The position numbers and the translations under genes are program-made. 64,000 bases of DNA from Agmasoma carcini (nom. nud.) (taxonomy: Eukaryota; Microsporidia; Thelohaniidae). Shown in pieces: positions 40,905 through 51,708 of the stretch. The notes under the pieces were generated by a model. The model saw nothing but the letters and a program-made list of their open reading frames with translations. It did no database searches and was not told the origin of the DNA. Positions within the stretch are counted from its first letter, which is position 1. The number at the start of each line of letters is the position of its first letter. The stretch lies in NCBI GenBank assembly GCA_029232285.1, contig JAOXFI010000020.1, positions 18,103 to 82,102 of the forward strand. The letters run 5' to 3'.

Positions 40905-42182
40905 TTAGAATTCTATCATAAATCCTCTGCCTTTAAATTCCTTAGATAATTTTCTTGAGTAAAAACAATGTTCTATTTCTAAGCCTGAAATTATAATTAG
41001 AATATTGGAATTCCTCGTAACATCTTGAAGGCTTAATAAAAGCTCATCATCATTTATAATTGCCATTTTACAATCTAAAATATTAACTAATCGATAATTT
41101 TGTCGTTCTCTTTTAAATAATATTACATTAATTTGATTTTCATGAATATTCTTTTTTCTTATAATAATTCTTTTGTTTTTAATAACTAAATAAAATACTG
41201 AAATATCAAAGAATGATAGTTTTTGACTAAAAAACATATCAATTTTGAATCCTTTAAAACTTTTACTAGTCAATGAAGTTCTATTGAATTGTTTTACCAA
41301 AATATTTTCATCTGGTTTGATCAGATAATATGCAATGCTTGTATTTAAACCCGATTTTGATTTTAAAAGCGTTTGTTCAAAATTACCCGTGTAAAAAATG
41401 ATATATTTTTCAAAATCAATATTATTTATCAAAACTGGTGTCTTATCGTGTTCATTTAAGTTATTTGTATTCATATTATATTTTAACTGTGAATTCACAA
41501 AAGAATTTGAGTATGGTACACTCTGATATTGACGAATTTTTTTTTTTTGAAATTTATAACTTTGATCATAATTTTCAGTAATAGAATCATCTGAAATTGG
41601 TAAATAACATTTTAGATCATTAATACTGTTTATATGCTGTAATTGAATGATGTCATTGTATTTATTATCAATTTCTTGTATTTCTTGAATTTCAGAATTA
41701 TTAATCAAAATTAAACTATTTGTAATACAAGAAAATGGGTTTAAAGAAGAACTTTCTGTATTTACATCATCATGTGTGTTTTTATAAAGGCATTCTCCAT
41801 TTTTTCTGGTAATTGAATCATTTGGAACAGGATTTTGATATGTTCTGTCTTTAGTAGGAAAATAATAGATTTCTTCATTATGAATATTTGTACAATCATT
41901 GGGAGGTTTGTAGGAATTAAGATGATGTGAATCTTGTTTTTCTATAGAATTGTCATGAAGATCCCCAAAAGTTGGTATAATTGACTCTAATTCGACGTTG
42001 GTTTTGTTATACACAATAATATCATCAAATGTGCATTCTTTTTCTGATTCAACTGATGTGAATGAAGAATATATAGCTTGGTCGTGTTCACATACATTTT
42101 CTAATGCGGTCTCATCATTTATAATATAATTCAAGGTACGATCATCATAACTTAAACACAAAACCAAATATTTAAAAAACAT
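40905..42182 (-). CDS. secreted protein with island-family C-terminal domain (member C)
   Basis: 425 residues. The start is short and hydrophobic (MFFKYLVLCLSY), a probable signal peptide. The central region is Asn/Ser/Asp-rich without tandem units. The C-terminal domain from about residue 265 contains VFYLVIKNKRIIIRKKNIHE, QINVILFKRERQNYRLV, DDELLLSLQ, ILIIISG and FKGRGFMI, which parallels member B (IRKNIINEQIYVISYEKKRN, NDEVLLNLE, LIIISDG, YGYGF). The shared N-terminal E-L-E-S-I-I-P-T-F-G and E-N-V-C phrases strengthen the paralogy. It is intact, on the same strand and about 1.8 kb from member B. Exported parasite protein is an inference. Confidence 0.8.
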   Translation of the reverse strand: MFFKYLVLCLSYDDRTLNYIINDETALENVCEHDQAIYSSFTSVESEKECTFDDIIVYNKTNVELESIIPTFGDLHDNSIEKQDSHHLNSYKPPNDCTNIHNEEIYYFPTKDRTYQNPVPNDSITRKNGECLYKNTHDDVNTESSSLNPFSCITNSLILINNSEIQEIQEIDNKYNDIIQLQHINSINDLKCYLPISDDSITENYDQSYKFQKKKIRQYQSVPYSNSFVNSQLKYNMNTNNLNEHDKTPVLINNIDFEKYIIFYTGNFEQTLLKSKSGLNTSIAYYLIKPDENILVKQFNRTSLTSKSFKGFKIDMFFSQKLSFFDISVFYLVIKNKRIIIRKKNIHENQINVILFKRERQNYRLVNILDCKMAIINDDELLLSLQDVTRNSNILIIISGLEIEHCFYSRKLSKEFKGRGFMIEF

Positions 42183-42555
42183 GGATAAAAATTAAATTTT
42201 ATTTAATATATGTCAATACCTTAAAAAATTATTTATAGATAAAAATAGGAAATATATATTCTCTTATTTAAAGCAACATAGACCGTAAATTTGGCTTACA
42301 CCACCTTAAACTCACAGAGATTGTAGTAAGATGTTATTGATCAATTTTATATCTATTTTACGTTCAAATATTGTTCTTATATATTTTTAGTCTTCTTTAA
42401 ATATATTTATCAAAAGATAAATTTTCACTTAAAGTATATTTATGCTTTTAAAGTTCTGTTGATCGTTATAATCTAATCAGTCATCAATTAATAAGTTTCT
42501 AGTCTGCATTACTATGAGGTTTAGTTTATTTATTTGAAGAACTTTAATTTATGTC
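42183..42555. other. gene-free stretch
   Basis: AT-rich promoter-side region of member C; nothing specific recognised. Confidence 0.4.
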
Positions 42556-42559
42556 ATTC

Positions 42560-42842
42560 TCTGAAAAGAATCTTGATCTTCACATGATGCAGATTGAAAA
42601 CGTCAAATATAACTTATAATTGAATTATGAAAGGTTTGATTTGTTAAAAGCTAAAGGAATAACATTATTCACTCTAACTAATTATATTATACACCCTTTC
42701 TTAAAGGTATAAGCTAGTTGATGTACGTATAACATTAAGTTAATCTGTTATCGCATTCTATGTAAAATGGTTTAAGAGGTATGACAGTCTACCTTTGCTT
42801 CCATTTTTATTAAAGTCACTTTAAGTGTTTGATTATTTAATA
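42560..42842 (+). repeat. family A dispersed repeat, interrupted forward copy (5' part)
   Basis: Words cttcacatgatgcagattga, aacattattcactctaa, aaggtataagctagttgatg and 'gttatcgcattctatg' are in forward order. The copy stops abruptly at the inverted copy; its 3' piece (tataagtaaataatagttag then ttttgatc) reappears at about 43415-43445. Confidence 0.65.
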
Positions 42843-43370
42843 ATAAAAGGTTTATTTGTCCAATATGCTTGCCCAGACAAAAGTATGAAATAAGACTTAA
42901 AGTAGTATTGATTGGAAACCTCTCCGCTAATATTCACAAAGAATCTTAATTTTCAATAAACTTATCATAGGAGAAAAACCGAGCCAGCAAGTTAAACCCC
43001 CTAAATCAAACAAAATAATAAAATATAGAAGAGACGAAAAAGAAATTAATGATCATACACTATTCGTGCTTTGGTAAAAGGCAGTAAGAAACTTGATTGT
43101 CATGCCATCTTAGATGGTGACAACAGTAAGGCTTTAAAGAAACTAAACTATAGAATGCGGTTGTAGCTGGGCTTAGTGCTATTACGAACATCAACCAGCT
43201 TATATATTTAAGAAAAGGTGTCTGTCTATCGACTACAAACCAGTTTCCCCCAAGGCCTTGATCTTTTATAGCCTAATTAGCCGTTATTTCCAACGTTATC
43301 ACACTGCACCACGTGGAGGTCTGGATTAATCACAGAGCTAAGTGTATGATTACTAACTAACCATTTTCTT
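42843..43370 (-). repeat. family A dispersed repeat, full inverted copy nested in another copy
   Basis: Reverse complement of the 32700 copy almost end to end: starts aaggtttatttgtccaatat, contains ccatcttagatgg, cgtgctttggtaaaag, gctgggcttagtgctattac, caaccagcttata, and ends ccacgtggaggtctggatta then atcacagagct. It sits inside a forward copy, so it arrived later. Confidence 0.8.
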
Positions 43371-43716
43371 TGAATCTAACTGCTGATGTGTTACATTTTT
43401 GACTGTATTTCTTCTTTTATAAGTAAATAATAGTTAGTTTTGATCTTCATATAAGATATGAAAGTTTTCCTACACAAACATTCTTAGCAACATAAAATAA
43501 TGATTTAATATTTATAAATTGAGAATGTCAGAATTATATAAATTTAGCTTTAAATATTTGATTAAGACTTATTCCTTATAATATATTTTTTATAAAAAGT
43601 CATATACCAATACCTAACCAATAAACTAATCACATTTTATATTATGTCTACCTGTGATTGATATGTTTATTAATACATTAAAAAATAAATATTTAAGAAA
43701 GTAAAAAATAATAATT

Positions 43717-44391
43717 ATGTTGACTTGTTTCTACTTAGTTGTCTTAACTACACATGAAGATGTAGAAGAATCTTTTAAGAATTTAGCTATTACACCATCA
43801 GCTCATTATAGTTCTGATACGATTGAAGAATATGATGTAATTTCTGAAGAAAAACAATCAATTATATCGCCATCAGCTCATTATAGTTCTGATACAAATG
43901 AAGTATCTATAGCAGCAATCCCTTGTAAAGATAATATATTTTCAGAGTATGAAACAAAGACTACAAAAATCACTAGGCCAAATAAACCATCCAGACTTAC
44001 CTTACCACACCTTCATAATTGTGGTGGGTTTACTAAAAATGATGAATTTATACCTGATCCTTCATCTAAAAAACATCGCCCAGTAAGTCTAAATATTAAT
44101 CCCCCTCAGCATGTTTTCCCAGTTCCTACAAATTCTGATAGTGGTCTTGATAGAAATGAAATATATGTACCTGGTAATGTTTGTGAACAGCCCGATGAAG
44201 GTGAGAGTATTAAACAATCTGTTAATATCTCAAATCCTAGCGAATCCGATTTATATTCCTGTGGTTGCTTTAACTTAGATGAAACATCTATACCTACTAC
44301 TGAAGTTGAACATGTAGCCCAAGAAGGACAGTGTGAATATAAAGAATTAAAGAAAGATGAAAATCAAACGGATGGAAAGTTTTTTGATTAA
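43717..44391 (+). CDS. secreted protein with short internal repeats
   Basis: 224 residues. A brief hydrophobic start (MLTCFYLVVL) suggests a signal peptide. Residues near 28-40 and 52-64 repeat the phrase PSAHYSSDT. Further on a degenerate unit recurs three times at 45-50-residue spacing: NCGGFTKNDEFIPD, SDSGLDRNEIYVPG and YSCGCFNLDETSIPT. The pattern is Asp/Asn-Glu-x-x-[IV]-Pro after a Gly/Cys-rich piece. The rest is acidic and Ser/Thr-rich. No family recognised. It is the next gene after the nested family A insertion, and belongs with the other exported-looking proteins of the island. Confidence 0.65.
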   Translation: MLTCFYLVVLTTHEDVEESFKNLAITPSAHYSSDTIEEYDVISEEKQSIISPSAHYSSDTNEVSIAAIPCKDNIFSEYETKTTKITRPNKPSRLTLPHLHNCGGFTKNDEFIPDPSSKKHRPVSLNINPPQHVFPVPTNSDSGLDRNEIYVPGNVCEQPDEGESIKQSVNISNPSESDLYSCGCFNLDETSIPTTEVEHVAQEGQCEYKELKKDENQTDGKFFD

Positions 44392-45060
44392 AAAAATTCT
44401 GAATTTTTTAAAAATATTATTAATAGAAATTAACATAAAGGTACGTAGATTTTCTTACTTAAAAATGATCAATTTATCATACTTTACATATTATTGATGA
44501 TAATTATTAGCTTATTCATTAAATGTTAGTAACTAAAGCGTATGTGAGGTACTAATATTTACTGCCCTTCAGGTTATTGGTTTGCTGATTTTGTACATTC
44601 GTGCCTTTGATTTTAAGTAAATCAATAAATCATCGTTTTTTACGAATACAGCTAAATTTTTATTTTACTAATATTAGTGTGATCTTATCTATCGACCGCA
44701 AATTATTTCACAAAGAAAGTAGTTTATCTCTCGTCTTTAACATGTTATAGGTCTACATGTTGTTTTATAACATTTCAAGAGTGTATGGTCGGTGTGAAGC
44801 ACCAATATTTAGTGTCCCTGGTATTGTAGGGTTATCAGTTTTATACACATGTGCTTTTTCAAGCCTCTGATTTCGAGTAGAATTTATAAATTAAACCTAC
44901 TTATCTTAAAAATTGTTTTTTTTATAATAAAAATAGTGAAAGTTAATAATTATTGTATAAATAAATATTCGTATCAAAATTTTATATTTTTTGAAAAGCT
45001 AACAACTATAATAAATTAATATAATAATCAAAATAATATGATTTGATTTTAAAAATGGCT
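44392..45060. other. gene-free stretch with a diverged ~80-base direct repeat
   Basis: Around 44545-44630 and 44795-44885 the same order of words occurs: 'actaatatttactgccct' / 'accaatatttagtgtccct', then 'tttgctgattttgtacattcg' / 'ttatcagttttatacacatg', then 'tgattttaagta' / 'tgatttcgagta'. No gene. Confidence 0.5.
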
Positions 45061-45318
45061 TTAATCCGTTAATTCTTTTTTATCAGATTCAGATTGAGAG
45101 TCAGTAGACTGGTCCTTTACATCTTTACCCTTTTTTTCTTCATCAGTTTTTTTTTCTCCTTCATCAGCTTCTTTGGCTTTTTTGGCTTCGGGAACAGGAT
45201 TAGAACTTGGTTCTGTAGTAGCAAGTGCAACAGCACCTTCAACAGCACCTTCAACATCGCTTTTTTTAGTGGCATCTGTTAAAAAAACATTAAGGTAGAA
45301 CAAATATAAACCTAACAT
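45061..45318 (-). CDS. small secreted Lys/Glu-rich protein
   Basis: 85 residues. Signal-peptide-like start (MLGLYLFYLNVFLTDA). After it an Ala/Val/Glu stretch (VEGAVEGAV, a small duplicated unit) and a highly charged Lys/Glu/Asp tail. No cysteine. Low complexity makes it easy to open by chance, yet the N-terminal signal and intact ATG support a gene. Resembles 28000-28212 in plan (signal plus hydrophilic tail), not in sequence. Confidence 0.5.
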   Translation of the reverse strand: MLGLYLFYLNVFLTDATKKSDVEGAVEGAVALATTEPSSNPVPEAKKAKEADEGEKKTDEEKKGKDVKDQSTDSQSESDKKELTD

Positions 45319-45807
45319 GAAAAAAAATTTTTTGCTCCTTTTATACTTTTTTTTTAATTTTTCTAAAAAAATCTATCAATCATATAATGGCTTTGAATAT
45401 GAAAATAAATAAAAATTTTTATCAATTAACAACCAAAAAAATAAGTTAAATTTTTTTATTTCAATAAAGTTTTTTTGACATATTATAAATTATGTTGTAA
45501 AAACAAAACAATTGACCTTTTTATTATTATTTTATATATTATGACATATTTATCCTTCTTACTTCAATTTTATTTACCATGCTGTGAAAAAATAAAAAAA
45601 ATCACCATTTTATAAAAAAATTAATATTTCAGGTTCGAATGTTTAAAATTAAGGTTAGAATATATCAAATCAACCACTTCTAACATAAAAAAATCAATAT
45701 TGGGTTGATAATTTATATATTACAATTCTTAATATTAATTATTCATATTTAAAGTAAAATTCTTATAAATCTCGTTTTTTAAGAACAATATTATCTAATT
45801 GTTCATA
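45319..45807. other. gene-free stretch
   Basis: AT-rich; nothing recognised. Confidence 0.4.
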
Positions 45808-46059
45808 TTACAATACATTGTATGACAAACACTTTAAATTGTCTTGTTTAATGAATTTATAATACTTCTTTTGATGTTTGCTATCAATAATAAGTTTAAA
45901 GTGATCAATATTAAAACCTATCAGAGTAATTCTGGCTAAATATAATAAATGATTAACATTTAAAGAAGGAGAAAAATCAACAATAATAAATAGATAGTTA
46001 TTATGATAAAAATTGGGATAATATGTCACACCATCTAGAATCAAACCAGATTGTGACAT
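45808..46059 (-). CDS. possible truncated member of the island secreted family
   Basis: 83 residues from the first ATG at 46059. The pattern NNYLFIIVDFSPSLN, then IDHFKLIIDSKHQKKYYKF and a hydrophobic end recalls the last part of members A-C (a strand ending in LIIIS or LIID, then a basic segment and a final strand). There is no signal peptide, and the upstream region shows no frame for the missing N-terminus. Either a fragment of a broken family gene or an unrelated chance frame. Confidence 0.3.
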   Translation of the reverse strand: MSQSGLILDGVTYYPNFYHNNYLFIIVDFSPSLNVNHLLYLARITLIGFNIDHFKLIIDSKHQKKYYKFIKQDNLKCLSYNVL

Positions 46060-46239
46060 CAAAGCTTGGATTTAGTACTTTTCATCATCTATATATGAAA
46101 TATTATAAATAATTTGATTTTTATATATATAACAAGGCTTGATTGTATTACACGTTGTAAATAATATTTTTTAAATATATTTATGTTGGTAATACACTTA
46201 GACAGTTATTATTGAGTATGAATATACTTGACGAGAATA
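46060..46239. other. short gene-free stretch
   Basis: Nothing recognised. Confidence 0.4.
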
Positions 46240-46900
46240 AAAATATTCTGGTTGCGCAAATAGTTTAAGTATAAATGATGATAGCACCAAAGGATTCTGT
46301 TTCAGGTATTACAGTAAAGAAAATTTTGGTATTAGTGAGGGAACTGTTTTTAAAAATACACACCCAATTTTTTTTAATAATCATGGTGCATGTTCAATAT
46401 CTTCATATATTGGTTTATAGTATAAGGTAGTTGCTAATGTTAGAATAATAAGGTCGGTATTAAAGAAAGATTTGGAACACACTGTCGTGTATTTTTAGTG
46501 CTTCTAATACGATAGAGGTCGATGAAACGCTTTTAGTAAAGAAGCGATCAAATAATAGGTAAAGGTTAATTGAATAGAAGTAGATATTTGGTATTTGGTG
46601 CAGTTGAAAGAAATAGTGGTAAATTGTTCAGAAGAAGACAAAATACCTTAGATTCAATAGAACGAGAATTTATTCTAATATAATAGTGATTATAGATAGT
46701 TAATATGCTATTTCTACATGATGAAGATAAATATAATCATAATTCAGACAATCATTTATTTAATTTTGTTTCACCTGATAACAGATGATTTTATATTCAA
46801 ATAATAAAAGTCCTTGAAGTATATTTAAAAAATGGTCATTTGCAAAGAACTACAGAAGAATATTGTATATCAAATTATATATAAACGAGTTTGTATTTAG
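46240..46900 (+). mobile_element. decayed Merlin (IS1016/IS1595-like) transposase
   Basis: In the plus frames: IEVDETLLVKKRSNN near 46515-46560 (first catalytic block), then a stop-broken L-I-E, a W/F-G-[AI]-V-E-R-N-S-G-K-L-F-R-R-R-like block at 46595-46640, and near 46735-46780 HNSDNHLFNFVSP, the diverged NH-x-x-x-F-V-D-P site. Dead copy, fourth in the window. A basic helix-turn-helix-like phrase (TSRKGDDRQSKKAHS) at about 47190-47250 may belong to a different decayed element. Confidence 0.7.
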
Positions 46901-47775
46901 AATGAATAATAAAACATTATTCAATATTCCTTTCTTTGAATATATTCTTTTAATTAGTTAATTTTGATATAGAATCTTAAGATATATATTTAATATGCGT
47001 GAATAATAACCAAAGGAAGTCAACACATATTCTAACGTTTCATATATTGATACAAGAAGGGACGAGAATACATCAAACAATTTTAAGAAATTATAAATAT
47101 ATAATTAAGAGATATTCGATTATACAAACCTCATTCAATTACAATTTTAATTATAACATTGTCCACTTTATTGTTTAGTTTATTTAAAAACCGGGAAAAT
47201 TGAAACGAGTAGGAAAGGTGATGATAGACAGTCTAAGAAAGCTCATTCTCTTTTATAAATGAAGATTATACGCGTACCTACTATTAAATATCACAGTAAA
47301 TACTTTAAAGTTTTAACATATCTATTTCATTAAGTACTATAAGATAGAATTTTTAATCAATTATATTTTACACTAAAACGGTTACATTATTACCTGAGAG
47401 TAGGAATTGTGATATAAAAATTTTAGAAGCTTAGAGGTATATAATATGAAATAATTAAATTTTTCTTTGATGAAATAAGTTTTTGGTTGTAATACGTGAT
47501 AGCAGCAAGAACAAGAAACATTTCGACTACAATTTCGATAATAAATTTTATATAAAATATCACATTTATTTATATTGTATTCATAAATATATGAAATTGG
47601 CTATTTATTAAATGTTATAATAGATATTTGAGGGAAAAATTGGTATTTTTTGAAATTTTTTGTAGGATCTTTTCCATCTTAAATAAAAATAAATACATGT
47701 ATAAATACTCCATAATAAGTAGACTGGATAGTGATAAGATCAAAAAATCATTGAAAAACTTCAATTAATGCAAGA
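46901..47775. other. gene-free stretch between transposon relics
   Basis: Contains only the basic phrase near 47190-47250 mentioned above; no gene. Confidence 0.4.
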
Positions 47776-47779
47776 GTTA

Positions 47780-48420
47780 TTAAAATGAAATTAACAGAAA
47801 GACAGAAGTATACGAAAAAAGAAAAATTGATTTTTTTAAACAATAAAGATGTAACTAATATAAATCCTAAAACAGTACTCAATCTGTTAAAAGAATGTGA
47901 TTTTAGAGCTCGTGCGTTTAATTTCTAAACCTAAACTTGAAAAAATGCATATTGAGACAAGGTACAAAATCTCAAAAAAATAGATTTTTGAAATAAAAGA
48001 ATTTGGAAAGATGTTTTAGTGATAAAAACTCTTTCTGTTATTATAAAGATGCAGTCAGATCAAAGGTAAGGGATGAGGACTCCTCTAGACAAAAAAATAA
48101 TGAAAACGAAAAAGGTATTATGACATATATAGGTGTAGGAAACTTAGTGGCTCTCAATATGTCAGCATTTCGACAATAGGTAGTTGTTGATAATGGATTT
48201 TATTTTAAACAAGATAATGACCCAAAACATAGCTGTAAGCTAGCTAAAATAACAATAAAGTCCTGCTTTGACCGCTTAATCACCTGATTTAAAGCCTATA
48301 GAAAATAAATATTGCTTTAAACTAGTTAATTCAATAATTAACAGATGCTTGGAAGTGTTCAAAACTAGTGACTGCTATTCAACATATTAAAAAAAACAAA
48401 AATCTAATTTTTGCTTCTTA
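47780..48420 (+). mobile_element. decayed Tc1/mariner transposase
   Basis: From about 47786 (MKLTERQKYTKKEKL, a helix-turn-helix region) through several frameshifts. A recognisable stretch at about 48118-48280 reads MTYIGVGNLVALNMSAF, then DNGFYFKQDNDPKHSCKLA, the classic second-Asp block (F-x-Q-D-N-D-P-K-H). Near 48290 a broken W/R-x-x-x-S-x-D-L-x-P-I-E-N-like site follows. Multiple stops; dead copy. The ends were not determined. Confidence 0.8.
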
Positions 48421-49290
48421 ATATATTTTTATCAGAAAATCAGTGATTTATTAATAAAAATTAAATATGTTAAAATATCACACTCTAATTATTTATAATA
48501 GTGAATATTATTTATTTTTTTGCTTTTTTGAATACAAAATAAAAATCCCTTTTTTCTTCAGACTGTATTATAGAATACACGAAAAGGATGTAAATGGTTA
48601 AGATTTTAAGTGTTTTTGCACAAAATATAAAACTTTTACACAAGATTAGACGTTTAAAATCTATTTTTTATCAAATAATACCAAGATATAGAAATCTATT
48701 CATATTTTGTATTTTATTTCCTTTTTGGTAAAATATGGTTGTGCGAAATAATTCGCTAACAGAAACTCAGTTAAGGATATCCATGTTTGTTAGCTTTGAA
48801 AGTATTAACCGTGTTTGTTTACAGAAGATGCTTTTTTACTCGTAGGGCGTAGCTTTAAGAAATAATATAAAAATAATTTTATTATAATTATTTGATCAAT
48901 ATTTTCAAATTTTGATATTTTTTGCAATTATTTTGAAATCTGTGCAAAGCTTGTGACATAATCGCAACAATATGTGGTTGATTGCAACAAACATACAAAC
49001 AGCTGCAAAATTTTGATATAGATCGTAAAATTCTATATAACAGCTATAAAATAAACGAGATCAAAAATATTTTATATAAAAATTTTAGAATTTCTTAGAT
49101 TCATAAATAAAATTTTATACAATCGATTTCTTCCCAGTGTCAAAAATTGATAAAACCCCAAAAATTATATAAGAATTTCAATAATACAATCAAGCCAAAA
49201 CCAGGTTTGATTATTGCCATTAAATAGTCTCAAATCATATATAATATTAGCAAATGATAAAATATCTACAAAAGTAAAAACATTAAATAT
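48421..49290. other. gene-free stretch
   Basis: AT-rich; nothing recognised. Confidence 0.4.
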
Positions 49291-50073
49291 TTATTGAGAC
49301 CTTTCTTTATCTTCTAAGAATGAATTTATCATTATTTTTACATCATTTTCAAAAATTCTTAGAGCTTTATTGCAAGCTTCCAGTGATAATTTTTCTTTAT
49401 CATTTTTAATCTCTTCAAATTTATTCATAGATTGCAACTCTTCAAATAAATCAGTCCAGGATGAATGTAAATTAAATTCTGGAATTGGATTGATCTTATT
49501 TGGATCTTTGGTAAAGTTCACATATAAGATAGTTATTCCCCATAACCTACCTTTCAGACAATTTATCAAATACGCTCTACTCTGAATTTGTAAATTAATA
49601 AAAGTCTTTAAAGAATGTTTTTCTGATATAATAATATGATTGTACGATTTTCTAAATACTTCATCATGTTTCCCTAGAATTTTATTTTTTAGGATTAATA
49701 AATTTTTATATTTCTTCTTTGCATCTGGTTTCATATTTTTAAAAACAGTATAAATTATATCTTTACAGTTTTCTCTTGATGCTTCTTTATTCAGAATAGC
49801 ATCAAATAGACCAATGTCTGATATATCATTATTATTTTCTTTTATGATTGGATATTCCTCGTTGAGCTTCATATATCCATTCACAAGGCTAGCTCTGATG
49901 GTTGGGTATGTTAAAGATTCATGTTCAGATATTTTGTTACTGTTCTCTTTTGCTGGATTCGAATGTTTTGTTTTGACCTGTTTAGTTGTCTTATTTCTCT
50001 TCCCTCTACCAGATATAACAAAAGAAGCGAACAAGAGAAGATAGAAAAATTTGACTTTGATTATTATTTCCAT
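49291..50073 (-). CDS. secreted helical protein of unknown function
   Basis: 260 residues. A strong signal peptide (IKVFFYLLLFASFVISG-like, residues 5-22) is followed by a very basic short stretch (RGKRNKTTKQVKTKHS). The remainder is alpha-helical, Lys/Glu/Asn-rich, with an amphipathic core (DAILNKEASRENCKDIIYTVF, YLINCLKGRLWGITILYVNF) and three or four cysteines that could pair. There is no low complexity, unlike the other island proteins, so this is the best-folded-looking of them. I recognise no family. Probably exported (inference). Confidence 0.75.
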   Translation of the reverse strand: MEIIIKVKFFYLLLFASFVISGRGKRNKTTKQVKTKHSNPAKENSNKISEHESLTYPTIRASLVNGYMKLNEEYPIIKENNNDISDIGLFDAILNKEASRENCKDIIYTVFKNMKPDAKKKYKNLLILKNKILGKHDEVFRKSYNHIIISEKHSLKTFINLQIQSRAYLINCLKGRLWGITILYVNFTKDPNKINPIPEFNLHSSWTDLFEELQSMNKFEEIKNDKEKLSLEACNKALRIFENDVKIMINSFLEDKERSQ

Positions 50074-50585
50074 ATGGTATGATTTTTTTTAAATATTATT
50101 AAAAAAGGGGTTCTAATCACAACTTTTAATATATTTTATTCTTAAATACTATATTGTGAAAGTTAAGATAATAAGATGGAGATAAGTAAGATAAAATTGA
50201 TGTATTGAATAATTAAATTAAATATTATATTTATATACTTACATTGATATATAAAATATTTTATTTTTAACAATATATCACAATCTAGCATGAGATGGTT
50301 CAAAATTATTTAATTTGATTATTGATAAAAATAATCAAATTAAATACACAAGTGTTATCACATATGAGATAACAAGAAATATTACCGACAGGTCTAAGAT
50401 GATCAATAACTATATAAACTCTCAAACCGAATCAACCCATGTCTGATCAAGGAGTAAATAAAGAGATTAACTTCCACACAACTAAAGTTTATATAAATTA
50501 TGTTATTTTGAATTAACCATCGTATAAAGGGCTAAAATTATGTTATATTTTAATAAAATATGTAAGTCTTAAGATATTTGTCAAT
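50074..50585. other. gene-free stretch
   Basis: AT-rich; nothing recognised. Confidence 0.4.
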
Positions 50586-50589
50586 ATAA

Positions 50590-51095
50590 AAACAAAAATA
50601 AGATTTTACAAACAGTCTCCACGTGGAGCAGAGTTGAAACAACAGCTAGTTGTGATAAAACAAGGCTGTGTGTATACGGATAACCTTGTTCACTCTGTAA
50701 AACTGGTTCAGGTGTTATATTCATACATTTCTTCTTCATTGGTAGGGTAGGATCACATTTTGAGGACATAAGCTGGTTGATGTGCGAATTGCACTTGCCT
50801 AACTAAAACCGCATCCTATAATATGTTGTTTTTTTAAATTCAACCCGACACCATCTTAAATGATTTAAAATGGCACGACATTAAGTTTTTCTACACCTTT
50901 TACCAAAGCACGAAAGAGTATAGGTCATTATCTTCACTTCTAGATTATTTTTACTTGCTGGTTCAGTTTTTCTCCTTTTATAAGCTGATTTATAATAAAA
51001 ATTCTACATAGAAAACGTGAATATAATCAGAAAGGTTTCCAATTGACACTAGTTTGTGTTTTTTTAAATATTTTGTCCAAAAAGGCATATTGGAT
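50590..51095 (+). repeat. family A dispersed repeat
   Basis: Same order as at 32700: tccacgtggagcagag, 'acggataaccttgttcactc', gacataagctggttgatgtg, ctaaaaccgcatcctata, 'accaaagcacgaaagagt', cttgctggttcagtttttct, and 'aaaaaggcatattggataaa'. Confidence 0.8.
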
Positions 51096-51708
51096 AAATA
51101 TTAAAAATTGAAGAAAAAACATTTTTTAAACTTAGAATTGTTTTTGTTTTATCAATTTATATTTCTGTTATTAAGAAATAAATTCACAAATATTATATAA
51201 GAGGGTGGTTGCACCTGTAATGATTTCTTTATAATTTTATTTAATATGATATATGTAAAATAAAATACTAAATTTATATATTTCTCTTATGGTTGCGATT
51301 ATGACAATATTTATTAAATTCCATCTTATTTATATATTATATGCTTATCTTATATGTTATTGACTCTTATATTGTTACATTTTTTATATTGTGATGTATT
51401 CGTATATTTTAAAAAATGGAAATATATGAATTATTCAATATATAAAATTAATATAAAATATTATAAGCTAAATCTTTATAATAAATCAATATTTATGTAT
51501 TATAGAAGCTTATCAAAATATTTCAACTAATATTCACTTATATTCAATTAGTTAATATTAAAGCTATTATATGTTTTGTACTTATAATATTATTACATAT
51601 ATCAATCTTAAACTATTTTAAAGCATTATAATATTATAAATTTTATATAAATCTAAATATTTCAAATATTATTTTTTTGCTATAAAAAAGAAAAAAAATA
51701 TAAAAAAT
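51096..51708. other. gene-free AT-rich stretch
   Basis: Nothing recognised; must contain the promoter of the 51709 gene. Confidence 0.4.

Noticed and set aside
50581..50769. 62-residue minus-strand frame
   Set aside because: It lies wholly inside a family A repeat copy and is not open in the other copies.
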